A stretch of DNA of 49,778 nt. Source: Roseivivax marinus (GTDB lineage: Bacteria; Pseudomonadota; Alphaproteobacteria; Rhodobacterales; Rhodobacteraceae). Location of the stretch: the NCBI RefSeq assembly GCF_900109705.1, contig NZ_FOAI01000020.1:1-49778 (forward strand), in the 5' to 3' direction. The stretch's first letter is position 1. Each line of letters begins with the position of its first letter. Of the stretch, positions 27,353 through 35,500 are shown piece after piece. A program made the translations under genes and the position numbers. The notes beneath the pieces were generated by a model. The model did no database searches, was not told the origin of the DNA, and saw only the letters and a list, made by a program, of their open reading frames with translations.

Positions 27353-28365
27353 GCGCCCAGATCGAAGCCGACGAGCGCCTCGGCCAGGGTCTCGAGTCCA
27401 AAGATAGTGCGCATGGTCGCGCTCATCGCATGGGCGTCCATCACCACGATCCGGCCCTCGCGCACCGCCGTCATCTGGCTCGCCACCGGGTCATTGCGAA
27501 GGAACTCCAGTTTCTTCTCAATGTCGTCCGCGGGAAAGCGGCGGCGGTCCATCTTGGCGATGACCAGCACCGTCGGGTCGGCTCGAGCGATGGTCTCCCA
27601 GCCCACGGTCGGCCATTCCTCGTCCGAGTCGACGACATTCTGGATCCCGAGCTTCGACATCATGTAGCCCGGCGCGCCCTTCTGCCCGGCCATGTAGGGG
27701 TCGATCTCGAGGTCGGCCGAGGAGAACCAGAATGCCGCCGAAATTCCCTCTGGTAGTTCGAGCGCCTCGGCCTGCGCGATGGCCTCCGCCTCGCGGCCCT
27801 GCAACTGGCTGACCAGGTTCTCGCCGGCGCTCTGAACATCGAAGATCTCCGCCAGCTCGCGGATGCCCTTGTAGATCGACCCAGTTGCGAACGCCGAGGT
27901 CCGGGTGCCGTCGCCACCGGTCGTGTTGTCCTTGGTGTCGCAATCGGCGGGCAGGACGTAGGTCGGAATGCCGAGATCGTGGAACTGGTCACGCGTGCCG
28001 ACGATGCCGTTTGGGCCGACATGCCATTCGTACTGAACTGCGACGAGGCCCGGCGCCTTGTTCGCAACGCTCTCGAAGCTCGGGTCGTTGTCGGCGAGGC
28101 GCTCGATGTCCGCGTTGACCTCCTCGAACTGCGGCAGCACCGGATTGAACCAGACCGACGTGCCCGCGACCCTCTCGGCAAGTCCGAGCGCGTAAAGGAT
28201 CTCGGTCGCCGACTGACCGACCGTGACGGCGCTGTCGGGCGCCGCGTCGAAGCCGACGGTCTGGCCGCAGTTCTCGATCTCGAGCGGGTAATCGGTGGAT
28301 TGTGCGTGGGCGGGAAGGCCCGCGAAAGCGATCAGCGCCGCAGGCGCGGCGAAGCGAGTGAACAT
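27349..28365 (-). CDS. btuF: ABC transporter substrate-binding protein, probable B12 binding (BtuF-like)
   Basis: A 338-residue periplasmic protein with a signal peptide (about residues 1-22, ending AHA) and the two-lobed FepB/BtuF-type binding fold. SATEILYALGLAERVAGTS near residue 55 and IVVMDAHAMSATMRT near the C-terminus are typical of the family. It is the first gene behind a cobalamin riboswitch, with the start about 165 bases after the B12 box. Ligand identity is inferred from that riboswitch; an iron-chelate specificity cannot be excluded on sequence alone. Its stop overlaps the permease start by four bases. Confidence 0.85.
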   Translation of the reverse strand: MFTRFAAPAALIAFAGLPAHAQSTDYPLEIENCGQTVGFDAAPDSAVTVGQSATEILYALGLAERVAGTSVWFNPVLPQFEEVNADIERLADNDPSFESVANKAPGLVAVQYEWHVGPNGIVGTRDQFHDLGIPTYVLPADCDTKDNTTGGDGTRTSAFATGSIYKGIRELAEIFDVQSAGENLVSQLQGREAEAIAQAEALELPEGISAAFWFSSADLEIDPYMAGQKGAPGYMMSKLGIQNVVDSDEEWPTVGWETIARADPTVLVIAKMDRRRFPADDIEKKLEFLRNDPVASQMTAVREGRIVVMDAHAMSATMRTIFGLETLAEALVGFDLGA

Positions 28366-28529
28366 GACTGTCTCCGGATTGCTGGAATCCGGGCGTTCGG
28401 GCTGTGAGGCGATCTGAATGCGCCGAACGGCAGAGGGCGGCTGTCCACGGAACGCGGATCCGGCGTGCGGTCTGGAACGGTCATCGGCATCCTTCCCCCG
28501 GGCAACCCCGCCCGGTGTTACGGTCTGAC

Positions 28530-28705
28530 GCCGGCAGGTCTCCTGACTGGCGGGTCGTCGCCGATCCGGCCTTCCCGGGCACGGGCCCAGTGGCATGTTC
28601 GGACCGAGGCTCGCCGCCTACAGTTGCGGGGGCAGTTCCGTTTCGCATCCCGCAGGGCGCGGGAGGCGGCGGATTCCCTTTTCATCTCCTCTCGGAGAAC
28701 CGACC
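28530..28705 (-). promoter_or_regulatory. Cobalamin (B12) riboswitch controlling the ABC importer
   Basis: Read on the minus strand: GGTTCTCCGAGAGGAGATG, AAAAGGGAATCCGCC, CTGCCCCCGCAACTGTAGGCG, GCCACTGG with CCCGGGAAGGCC, then the B12 box GCCAGTCAGGAGACCTGCC (28532-28550). It precedes the binding-protein gene, so B12 import is repressed by B12. The 5' end is approximate. About 165 bases lie between the box and the start codon, leaving room for an expression platform. Confidence 0.93.
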
Positions 28706-28706
28706 T

Positions 28707-28734
28707 GGGCAGAGGGCACGAATGCCCCCTGCCC
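28707..28734 (-). terminator. Strong hairpin between the PepSY fragment and the riboswitch
   Basis: GGGCAGAGGGCA (28707-28718) and TGCCCCCTGCCC (28723-28734) form a 12-bp stem with one mismatch and a four-base CGAA loop. It lies about 80 bases after the stop of the PepSY-protein fragment and directly before the riboswitch. It may terminate the upstream transcript. There is no T-tract after it, so an intrinsic terminator is not proven; it could equally be part of the riboswitch leader. Confidence 0.45.
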
Positions 28735-28814
28735 GTAAAGCGGCCGTTCCGGTCCGGGGAGGCCGATTGCGCAGAATTACGGCGGGCCACGTGGTTGCTG
28801 CCCGCCAGAGAGGC

Positions 28815-29372
28815 TCAGGCAGCACGCATCCGGCGCAGGCCGAACAGTGCCAGTTCGATGCAAGCGACGACGACCAGCGATAGCCCGACGAGCGGGAAGA
28901 AGATGCCCGCGGCGACTGCGATAACGAGGATGCCGCGCGGGATTCGCCAGTCCTCCGGAACCGTCGGAGCGCCGAGGCCGCCGGCCGGGCGGCGCTTCCA
29001 CCACATCACCACGGCCGACACCGCCATCAGCACCATCGCCGCGCAGGCGAGCGCCAGCACCACCTGGTTCGCCACGCCGAAGGCCTGCCCCTTGTGGATG
29101 CTGACGCCCCATTCCGCCGCCCGGCCGAGCGCGCCAAGATCGGCGAGCCCCATGTCGAAGAGGATCGCGCCGCTGTACTGGTCGAGGTGGATCACCCGCT
29201 CCTGGCTGATGTCGTCCGGGTAGACCGAGGCGGTGAACACGCCCTCCGGCCCGGACGGCATGGTGAGCGCGTAGCCCGGATGGATGCCCGCGGCCTCGAC
29301 GGTCGTGACCACGGTGTCGATCTGCGCTGGCACTCCTCCGGACGCGCCCGAGTGGCGGCGCGCCGCAAGCAT
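28815..29372 (-). pseudogene. PepSY-associated membrane protein, 5'-truncated
   Basis: The readable 185 residues match the C-terminal part of PepSY-TM proteins (usually well over 350 residues): a PepSY-like soluble segment (GPEGVFTASVYPDD, HLDQYSGAILFDMG), the WGVSIHKGQAFG motif before a helix, and two or three C-terminal membrane helices. The N-terminal helices and first PepSY domain are missing. Homology fades near 29345-29372, where the mobilization module begins only 17 bases upstream of the first ATG. The simplest reading is that the module or a deletion removed the 5' part. PepSY-TM proteins often accompany iron or B12 uptake. Whether the remnant is expressed is unclear. Confidence 0.75.
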
Positions 29373-29389
29373 GTGATACAGTCGTGTCC

Positions 29390-31165
29390 TTACATCTCGG
29401 GGCCCTCCCAGCCGTGGTTCTTAGCGTCGGCGTCCTGTAGAGCGCCCGAGTTCCCCGCAAGTTGTTCACGGGTCAGCCGCTGCCAAGCCGGATCGGGCTC
29501 GCCGGACGAAAACTTAAAGACGACCTCCTCCGCACCGTCTTCGACAACGAGGTATTCCACCGCTTCCCGGCCACGCCGAAAAAAGACGCGTCGCGGTCCT
29601 CCGCAAATTTCTCGCACGAGGCCTAGCGTCACTGCGAGCCAGTCCGCTCGCGAGCTGGCGGCAGGCCGAGCATCTCGATTATGTGGTCGATCCTCGAAGC
29701 CATCTCTGCCTGGGACGCCGCGTGCCGGGCGAGCGCTTCCGTCATGCGTCGTTCCACGGTCTCCAAGTCGTCCAGCGTCGCCGCCCCTGCCAACCTCGGT
29801 GCCGCCTCTCCCATCAAGCGGGTCGCGCTGCTCATCGCGCGCTCGACGCGTGAGAGCTGCTCGATGATGTCGTCCAGGCGGTCCGCCAGGGATCCGTCGG
29901 TCCGGCGTTCGAGGAGCGTTTCGAGAAGCTCGATCAGGCGTTCGATGCGATGGTTGACGTGATTTGCGTCGGATGAGGTCGTCACAGGTATTCTCCAGTT
30001 CGAGTGCGAGGTTTGTCAGGGATTCCGACCCGAGCGCGGTGAACGCCCGGGCCAAAAGGAGGTCGGATAGCGTCGTCACAAGCCGGTTGATCAGGCGACC
30101 GACCAGAGAACGCCGCGCGCCGCCAGACGTCAGCAGCGGCGTCCGGCCGTCGAGTAGCTCTGCAGGATCCGATCGAACAAAGACTGGCAAAGTCCCGCTC
30201 CCTAGGTGGCGATTGAACTCCGCCCGGCGTCTATGCGCTTCGGCGAGCTTGGCCGGAGCCGCGGCGATCTCTTCCTGACGTGCCACCATGGCATCGAAGG
30301 GATCGATCGCATTCTCCGCACCGTCGCCGAGCGCAACGCCACGGAAGGTGACTCGAGGTCCCCGCCCGTCGATCGGCCCGCATGTGATGTCGGTGCGCGA
30401 CTGGCTCGTGACCGCCCAGCCGTAGGGTCCGAGACCCGCGTTGACGCGCGCGACGATGTCGTAGCGAGTGGGGAGACCCGCCGCGGTCGCTTGGCGGCAG
30501 AGCGACCAGGCCCGGTAGCGCGGGTCGCTCTGATCCACACCGACCCTCTCGCCACGCTCGGCCCGCCGCATCAACTCGGCGGCCGCTTTGGCCATCCAAC
30601 TGGGTGGCGTAATATGTCGCCGCCGCATCGGGCAGCGCGGGTCCGCCCAGCCGTAAGTCGCGTTGACGACATCGGTGTAGGCATCCCAGTCGTCCCGGCT
30701 CGCGCGTCCGGGCGGATGAGGATTGATGCTTCTGAGCTGATCCCCGGGAAGTCCGACTGCACGAGGAAGGAGCACGTTGAGCTCGAGACGTCCAAGATGC
30801 GTGTGCGTCGATGCGAGGACCGGCGGTCGTGCGGCGCCCGGCACGCCGGCATAGGCCATCTCGACCAGCAGTCGCAGGGCACCGGAAACAGCGCTTCGTG
30901 ACGCGAAACCCCCTTCATTGAATCTCCGGACATCGAACTCGTCAGCCGAGAAACTCAACACGCAGGACCGATAGCGCGCTCGGAACGGCAGAGCGTCGAT
31001 ATAAGCACCGACTAGAGATGGAGAGCCGAGCAGAATTTCCGGCGCGGGATCCCGCACAGCGATCACCGATCGACCATTAATCTGTTTCCGAACGCGCACG
31101 TCCAAGAAGTAACCGATCGCGCAAGAGGCAGGTCCGCTCTGATATTTTGACCACGTAAGGATCAT
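29390..31165 (-). CDS. mobA: MobA-type relaxase (MOBP, ColE1-like H-E-N motif)
   Basis: The frame is open for 591 residues. The N-terminal relaxase domain shows VLSFSADEF near residue 69, THTHLGRLELN with H121, E128 and N130, and RSINPHPPG near 145. H-x6-E-x-N matches the spacing of the metal-binding HEN triad of ColE1 MbeA, which replaces the usual three histidines. ATG 31165 overlaps the MobC-like stop as ATGA. Good coding character continues to about 29990. Between 29985 and 29632 the frame becomes Arg/Pro/Gly-rich while another frame there looks coding. The last 80 residues (ICGGPRRVFF onward) again look like real protein and could instead start at GTG 29632. The C-terminus is therefore uncertain. 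Confidence 0.75.
   Translation of the reverse strand: MILTWSKYQSGPASCAIGYFLDVRVRKQINGRSVIAVRDPAPEILLGSPSLVGAYIDALPFRARYRSCVLSFSADEFDVRRFNEGGFASRSAVSGALRLLVEMAYAGVPGAARPPVLASTHTHLGRLELNVLLPRAVGLPGDQLRSINPHPPGRASRDDWDAYTDVVNATYGWADPRCPMRRRHITPPSWMAKAAAELMRRAERGERVGVDQSDPRYRAWSLCRQATAAGLPTRYDIVARVNAGLGPYGWAVTSQSRTDITCGPIDGRGPRVTFRGVALGDGAENAIDPFDAMVARQEEIAAAPAKLAEAHRRRAEFNRHLGSGTLPVFVRSDPAELLDGRTPLLTSGGARRSLVGRLINRLVTTLSDLLLARAFTALGSESLTNLALELENTCDDLIRRKSRQPSHRTPDRASRNAPRTPDRRIPGGPPGRHHRAALTRRARDEQRDPLDGRGGTEVGRGGDAGRLGDRGTTHDGSARPARGVPGRDGFEDRPHNRDARPAASSRADWLAVTLGLVREICGGPRRVFFRRGREAVEYLVVEDGAEEVVFKFSSGEPDPAWQRLTREQLAGNSGALQDADAKNHGWEGPEM
29629..29985 (-). CDS. Coiled-coil protein nested in the relaxase frame (MbeB/MbeD-like position)
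   Basis: A 118-residue frame starting at GTG 29985 and lying wholly inside the relaxase frame. Its third codon positions are almost all G or C, unlike the relaxase frame over the same bases, so it is the better coding candidate here. The protein is rich in Leu, Glu and Arg heptads (HRIERLIELLETLLERR; DRLDDIIEQLSRVERAM), predicting a long coiled coil. In ColE1 the accessory mobilization genes mbeB and mbeD lie inside mbeA in another frame, so this could be a functional analogue. Sequence similarity to them is not apparent. Its stop overlaps a possible GTG start as GTGA. Confidence 0.55.
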   Translation of the reverse strand: MTTSSDANHVNHRIERLIELLETLLERRTDGSLADRLDDIIEQLSRVERAMSSATRLMGEAAPRLAGAATLDDLETVERRMTEALARHAASQAEMASRIDHIIEMLGLPPARERTGSQ

Positions 31166-31521
31166 CGACCACCACTCCGTCCTGCACCGCCATCCGCGAC
31201 GGCCGCAGCGATGTCTTCGAGCCACGCGGCGACCCGGTCGAGAGCATCCGCAAGTTGGAGGTGGTCGAGTGCGGCGTCGCGCCCTGCGATGCTGTCCGAG
31301 ATTTCCGTCAAAGTTTGGTAGTATCCAGTCAAGAGACGGATCGTATCGGCGTCGAGATGGCGTGAAGTGTGTTCAGGGCGCGCAAGCGCCGCCTCGACGA
31401 GATACGCCGACATTGAGAGCTTGGCCGCCTCGGCCCTTTCGCGCACGATTTGCCATTCCATTTCGGTCGCGTGAATCCTGCGCGGCTTCGTTGCGCTCTC
31501 ACGATTTCGACGATGTCCCAT
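31162..31521 (-). CDS. mobC: MobC-like mobilization accessory protein
   Basis: A 119-residue basic protein with a ribbon-helix-helix type N-terminal half (RRIHATEMEWQIVRERA followed by LSMSAYLVEAAL), as in MobC/MbeC relaxosome proteins that bind oriT and assist the relaxase. The C-terminal half is helical and acidic. It is immediately upstream of the relaxase gene and overlaps it by ATGA, the standard mobC-mobA order. A candidate oriT hairpin lies 20-60 bases upstream of its start. Confidence 0.75.
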   Translation of the reverse strand: MGHRRNRESATKPRRIHATEMEWQIVRERAEAAKLSMSAYLVEAALARPEHTSRHLDADTIRLLTGYYQTLTEISDSIAGRDAALDHLQLADALDRVAAWLEDIAAAVADGGAGRSGGR

Positions 31522-31541
31522 GCTCCAGCTCCTGTCCTACG

Positions 31542-31578
31542 GGTCCGCCCGAGGGGCCTCGCTCCAGAGCGACGGACC
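31542..31578. other. Candidate oriT inverted repeat upstream of mobC
   Basis: The 351-base gap 31522-31872 has no convincing gene. Near the mobC start it contains GGTCCG (31542-31547) pairing with CGGACC (31573-31578), and inside it TCGCTC (31559-31564) pairing with GAGCGA (31567-31572). Together they make an extended hairpin with an internal bulge. Small mobilizable plasmids carry their nick site beside such a repeat upstream of mobC. No nick consensus was recognised, so this is positional evidence only. In the rest of the gap I see nothing further. Confidence 0.35.
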
Positions 31579-31872
31579 ACCAATCACCGCTCCTCGGATT
31601 ATCGAGAAAGGATGACCTCGCCGGCGAGCTTTACGCGGTGAGGCGATTTCCGCTGCCGTGCTCCCGAACGAAGAGCGGTGGAGCGGATTCTTCATTTTCG
31701 CCAAGCTCTTAAAGACGCCGAATGGTCCGCCCAGCCATGGTGTCGGTCATTGACGGATCACTCGATAATCATGCGATCCGGCGCAACGCATGGCGGCACG
31801 CCATAAAGTATTTCGCGGGAAGTTGATGGGTCAGCGGGACCACAGGACTTGCCTGGTGGCCCCTCATTCGGC

Positions 31873-32151
31873 TCAGACGTCGGACCGCGCGCCCGCAACA
31901 TTCGGGCGGACCGCAGGGCGAGCCCCCTTCGCGCAAACCTTGGCGGCATCAATCTGCTCGCTCATGCTGCCAAGAATGCCGAACACAGACTGCAATGCCT
32001 CCTGCAACGCGCGCCTCCGTTCGACTTCACCCTCAAGGCACTCGCGCTCTGCCGTCTCGAGCGCCTCGATCACCCGGCGGCGGATGTCCTGCAGGGCGAG
32101 CAGCGGCTCATCGGTGGCATCAAGCTCGGCATGGATCGCAGCCACGATCAC
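31873..32151 (-). CDS. Hypothetical helical protein of the mobilization module
   Basis: I do not recognise this 92-residue protein. It begins at GTG 32151, sharing GTGA with the stop of the upstream gene. It is mostly helical with a probable coiled coil (RRRVIEALETAERE, EGEVERRRALQEAL), and has one cysteine in that helix and one near the end. It is co-oriented with the mob genes and 352 bases upstream of mobC, so a plasmid accessory or regulatory role is plausible. Codon use is like a real gene, with G or C in most third positions. Confidence 0.55.
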   Translation of the reverse strand: MIVAAIHAELDATDEPLLALQDIRRRVIEALETAERECLEGEVERRRALQEALQSVFGILGSMSEQIDAAKVCAKGARPAVRPNVAGARSDV

Positions 32152-32360
32152 GGCCTCAAGCGTTTGTTTCGTTGCGCTAGCGGCCGCTGCTCAACGTCGA
32201 TCTTGAGCGACCGCAAGATGCGGGCGAGGCGATCGTTGCCGACAGGCCCATCAAGGACCTCGCGGATCTGCTTGTTCCTGGGCCACTCACCGTGCTTCTT
32301 GCGGGAGGCAAGGATCGCCGTGCGACCTTCGGTGTCGGTCTTGGTCGGCGTCTTGGGCAT
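32148..32360 (-). CDS. Hypothetical small basic protein of the mobilization module
   Basis: A 70-residue lysine/arginine-rich protein starting at ATG 32360 (MPKTPTKTDTEGR). The frame also permits a longer version from 32414, but the extra part is an arginine run without protein character. The segment KKHGEWPRNKQIREVLDG followed by RLARILRSLKID suggests a small helical DNA-binding protein, though no family is assigned. It is coupled to the next gene by GTGA and appears to be the first gene of the module. Confidence 0.5.
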   Translation of the reverse strand: MPKTPTKTDTEGRTAILASRKKHGEWPRNKQIREVLDGPVGNDRLARILRSLKIDVEQRPLAQRNKRLRP

Positions 32361-32511
32361 GTCTCGTCGTCTCCGTTGTCTACCAGTGACGAGATACGCG
32401 CCCAGATTTGGCACTTAAGGGCGGCGGCGAGGTTATCCACATGTCCGTGTCAAAGACCGATCCGAGCATCGACAATTGATGTTCCGCGCGTTGCATCGAC
32501 ACCGATATCCA

Positions 32512-35500
32512 TCAGGCCGCCCCCGCCAGTTCGATCGTGCTGGCGCCGGCGCCGCGGCGCGTGACGCGCACCTGGACCGGGATACGGTCCTTCATCGCTT
32601 CCACGTGGGAAATCACGCCGATCGTGCGGCCCTGCGCCTGGAGCGTCTCGAGGGCGTCCATGGCGATGTCGAGGTCTTCCGCATCGAGTGACCCGAACCC
32701 CTCGTCGATGAAGAGCGTCGCGGCCAGGCCGCCCTGCCCGCCCATCTGCGACAGGGCCAGCGCCAGCGAGAGCGAGACGAGGAAGCGCTCGCCGCCCGAC
32801 AGGGAGCGCGTGGAGCGGACCTCGTCGCCCATGTCGCCATCGACGATGTGCAGCGCCAGGTCCTCGCCACCCTGCATGAGCCGGTAGCGCGGCTTGAGAT
32901 CCGCGAGGTGCAGGTTGGCGCGCTCCACGAGCAGCGAGAGCGTCACGGCCTGGGCGATCTGTGCGAACTTCCCGCCCTGTTTCGAGCCCACGGCCTCGTT
33001 GACCGCGCGCCAGGTGTCGCAGGTCTCCTTTGCCGCCCGGATCTCGGCGTCGAGACCCTTGAGGTGCTCGCGCAGCGCGTCGTCGGCCTTGAGCGCCTGC
33101 GCGATCGCGCCGGTCCGCTCGCGCATCTCGTCGCGGGCCTCCTCGCGCGTCGCCTTGGCGGCACGCAGGTCAGGCTCGGCCTCTTCGGGCAGACCCTTGT
33201 CGAGGCGCTCCTTCAGGTCGCCCTGGCGGGCGGCCAGCGTGGAGACCGCGCCGGTCATCGTCTCGTCGATCGACTTGAGCTTGTCGCGGAGGCGCGTGAC
33301 CTCCGCCGCGCCCTTGCCGAGCAGGACGGCCAGTTCTTCACGGCCGAGCCCGGCCTTTTCGAGCTTGGCATCGAGATCGGCCTTGGCCTCCGTTTGCTCT
33401 GTCCGGGCCGGCACCAGCGCATCGCTCGCCGCCTTGAGGCGAGCGTCGGCGCCGGATTTCAGGCTGCGGGCCTCGGACAGGGCCGTCGCAAGGCGCTCCT
33501 TTTCCTCGGACGCCTTCAGGCGAGCCTCGTTGTGCCGGGTCCGGTGCGTCTCGGTGTCCTCGCCGCCGAGCATCTCCGCCCGCTTGGCCTGCAGCTTGTC
33601 CAGCGCGTCCGTGCGGTCTTTCTCGGCGCGCATGGCGGTATCGAGGTTCGACTGCGCCGACGTGACCGCCGAGCTCGCCGAGGCGATCTTCGGCGCGAGC
33701 TCGCGACGCGTGGCCTCGGCCGTGTCCCGGCGAGAGATCTGCGTGGTCCACCACTGGACGACGCTATCCAGCTTGCCACGCACGCCGACAGGATCCGCAT
33801 CGAGCTTCTCGGGCGTCACGTTGACCGCGGCCAGCGCCGGCGAGATCTCGCGGTCGATGTCGGCGATCCGGCGCACGGCATGGGCCGCCTCCTGGTCTGC
33901 GAGCGAGGCCGCCGATGTCTTCTCCGAGACGATCCGGGCCTGCGCCTCGTGCTTCGGAGCCCGGGTCTCGATCGCCCCGGTATGGGTCTGGACCGCCTTG
34001 CGGGTCTCCTCGAGGGCCGTGCGCAGACGCGCCTGCTCGGCAATCAGCTCAGAGATCTCCGTCCGCCGCGCGGCGAGCTTGCTGGTCAGGGCGGCAAGCG
34101 CCTCCTTGGCGCCGGCCGGGCTCTCAGGAAGCTGGGTCAGGCCGCTCTCTAGCGTCTGGTGCCGCGCCTCGTCGAACGCGCATTCCGCGTCGCCGATGGC
34201 CTTCCCGGCAGTGTCCCGCACCTCGGTGGCCGTCTTGATCGCCAGCGCGGCCGCATCGCGCGCCCGCGCCGCGGCATCAAGATCCCGACGAGCCGTCTCG
34301 AGGGCCCGGCGCTCGGCCTCGAGCTGCTGGCGCATCTCGCGCGCGATGCGGCTCAGGGCGTCGTCGGCCTCCACGGGATGGGTCTTCGATCCGCAGACCG
34401 GGCACGGCGCCTCCGGCTCAAGGGACCGCCGTAGCTCTGCCGCCATGTCGGACGCCGCCGCCTCGGCGCGGTCGACCGGTGCCTGCAGCGCCGCGATCGC
34501 GGCATCCGCGCGGGCGATCTCTTTCTCGGCCTTGCCGTGTGCGTCTGCCGCGGAGCCCTGTTTTGCGGTCTCCTCGGAGATGCGTGTCTCGGCGGTCGTC
34601 TTCCCGGTGGTCTCCTCGTCGTGCGCCCCGGCGGCCCGGGTCATGTCCTTCAGACCCTGTTCGCCCTTCGTCAGCCGGTCCATGCGGGCCTGGGGGTCGT
34701 CCTTCGAGATCTCGTCGAGACTGGACTGCGCTTTCTGCCGTGCGGCCTCCAGCTCGGCGAGCTTGGCGCGATCCGCACCGTCGGCGGTGGTCAGTGTCGC
34801 GCGGCGCTCTTCGGCGTCCGCGGCCTCCTTGCGCGCCCCGATCGCTCTTTTCCGGGCACCGCTTTCTGTCTTCCGTGCCTCGGTGCGCTCATCGAGCAGT
34901 GCCTGGATCTGGGTCCATCGGTCGGCGAGGAGGTGCGCGTCCGGCGCCCGCTTCATCTGTTCAAGCGCGCGTTCGATCGCCTCGGCGGCTGTCTTGTCCT
35001 GACCCTGAAGCTCGTAAAGAGATTTCGCGGCGCTCTCCTGGAGGGTTGCCATCTCGGCGCGGGACCGGCCGGCCGTTTCGGCCTCGCCCTTGGCCGCGAC
35101 GATCAGCTCATCGAGCTTCGTGGCTTCCGTCCATTGCGGCCCGAACGCCTTGAAGACCCGCTCGGCCTCCTCGGCGCCGGTGACGGCCGTCCGGTGCGCC
35201 TCCACGGCTTTCTCGAGGGCCTCGGCCAGCAGGGTCTGTTCGTCTGTCGCAGCCTTTTCCTCGCGCTCGAGATCGCTCACCGCCCGGTCGGCAGACAGGG
35301 CCCGGCCCTGCTCGCTCTTGAGGCCAAGCGCGGTCTCGATCCGCCCAAGCGTAGTGCGATCGTCTTTCGCCGCCTCCACGGCCGCACGTGCGTCGCGCTC
35401 GGCGGCCTCCGCCTTCGCGACACGAGACCGCGCTTCGGTGACGGCCACGTGGACCTGGATCTTCGCCTCGAGGCCGGCGATCTCGGCGAGGGTCGCCGCA

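Larger units (their letters stand above)
29373..32420. mobile_element. Integrated mobilization module (plasmid-derived)
   Basis: A block of leftward genes carrying a relaxase with the ColE1-type H-E-N motif, a nested coiled-coil protein, a MobC-like ribbon-helix-helix protein and two small unknown genes lies between the truncated PepSY gene and sbcC. No replication initiator, integrase or transposase is recognised in it. It looks like part of a small mobilizable plasmid captured in the replicon. Both edges are estimates, based on where PepSY homology ends and where the last small gene begins. No flanking direct repeats were found by eye. Confidence 0.55.

Noticed and set aside
29390-29632. 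Separate 80-residue gene from GTG 29632 downstream of the nested protein
   Set aside because: It is in frame with the open relaxase frame, so a separate gene cannot be shown; kept as an alternative in the relaxase entry.
32894-35002. A 700-codon open frame on the plus strand opposite sbcC
   Set aside because: Its product is a Ser/Arg/Ala-rich mirror of the SbcC coiled coil with no family features; the minus-strand SbcC has all expected motifs. Long antisense frames are common in high-GC genes.
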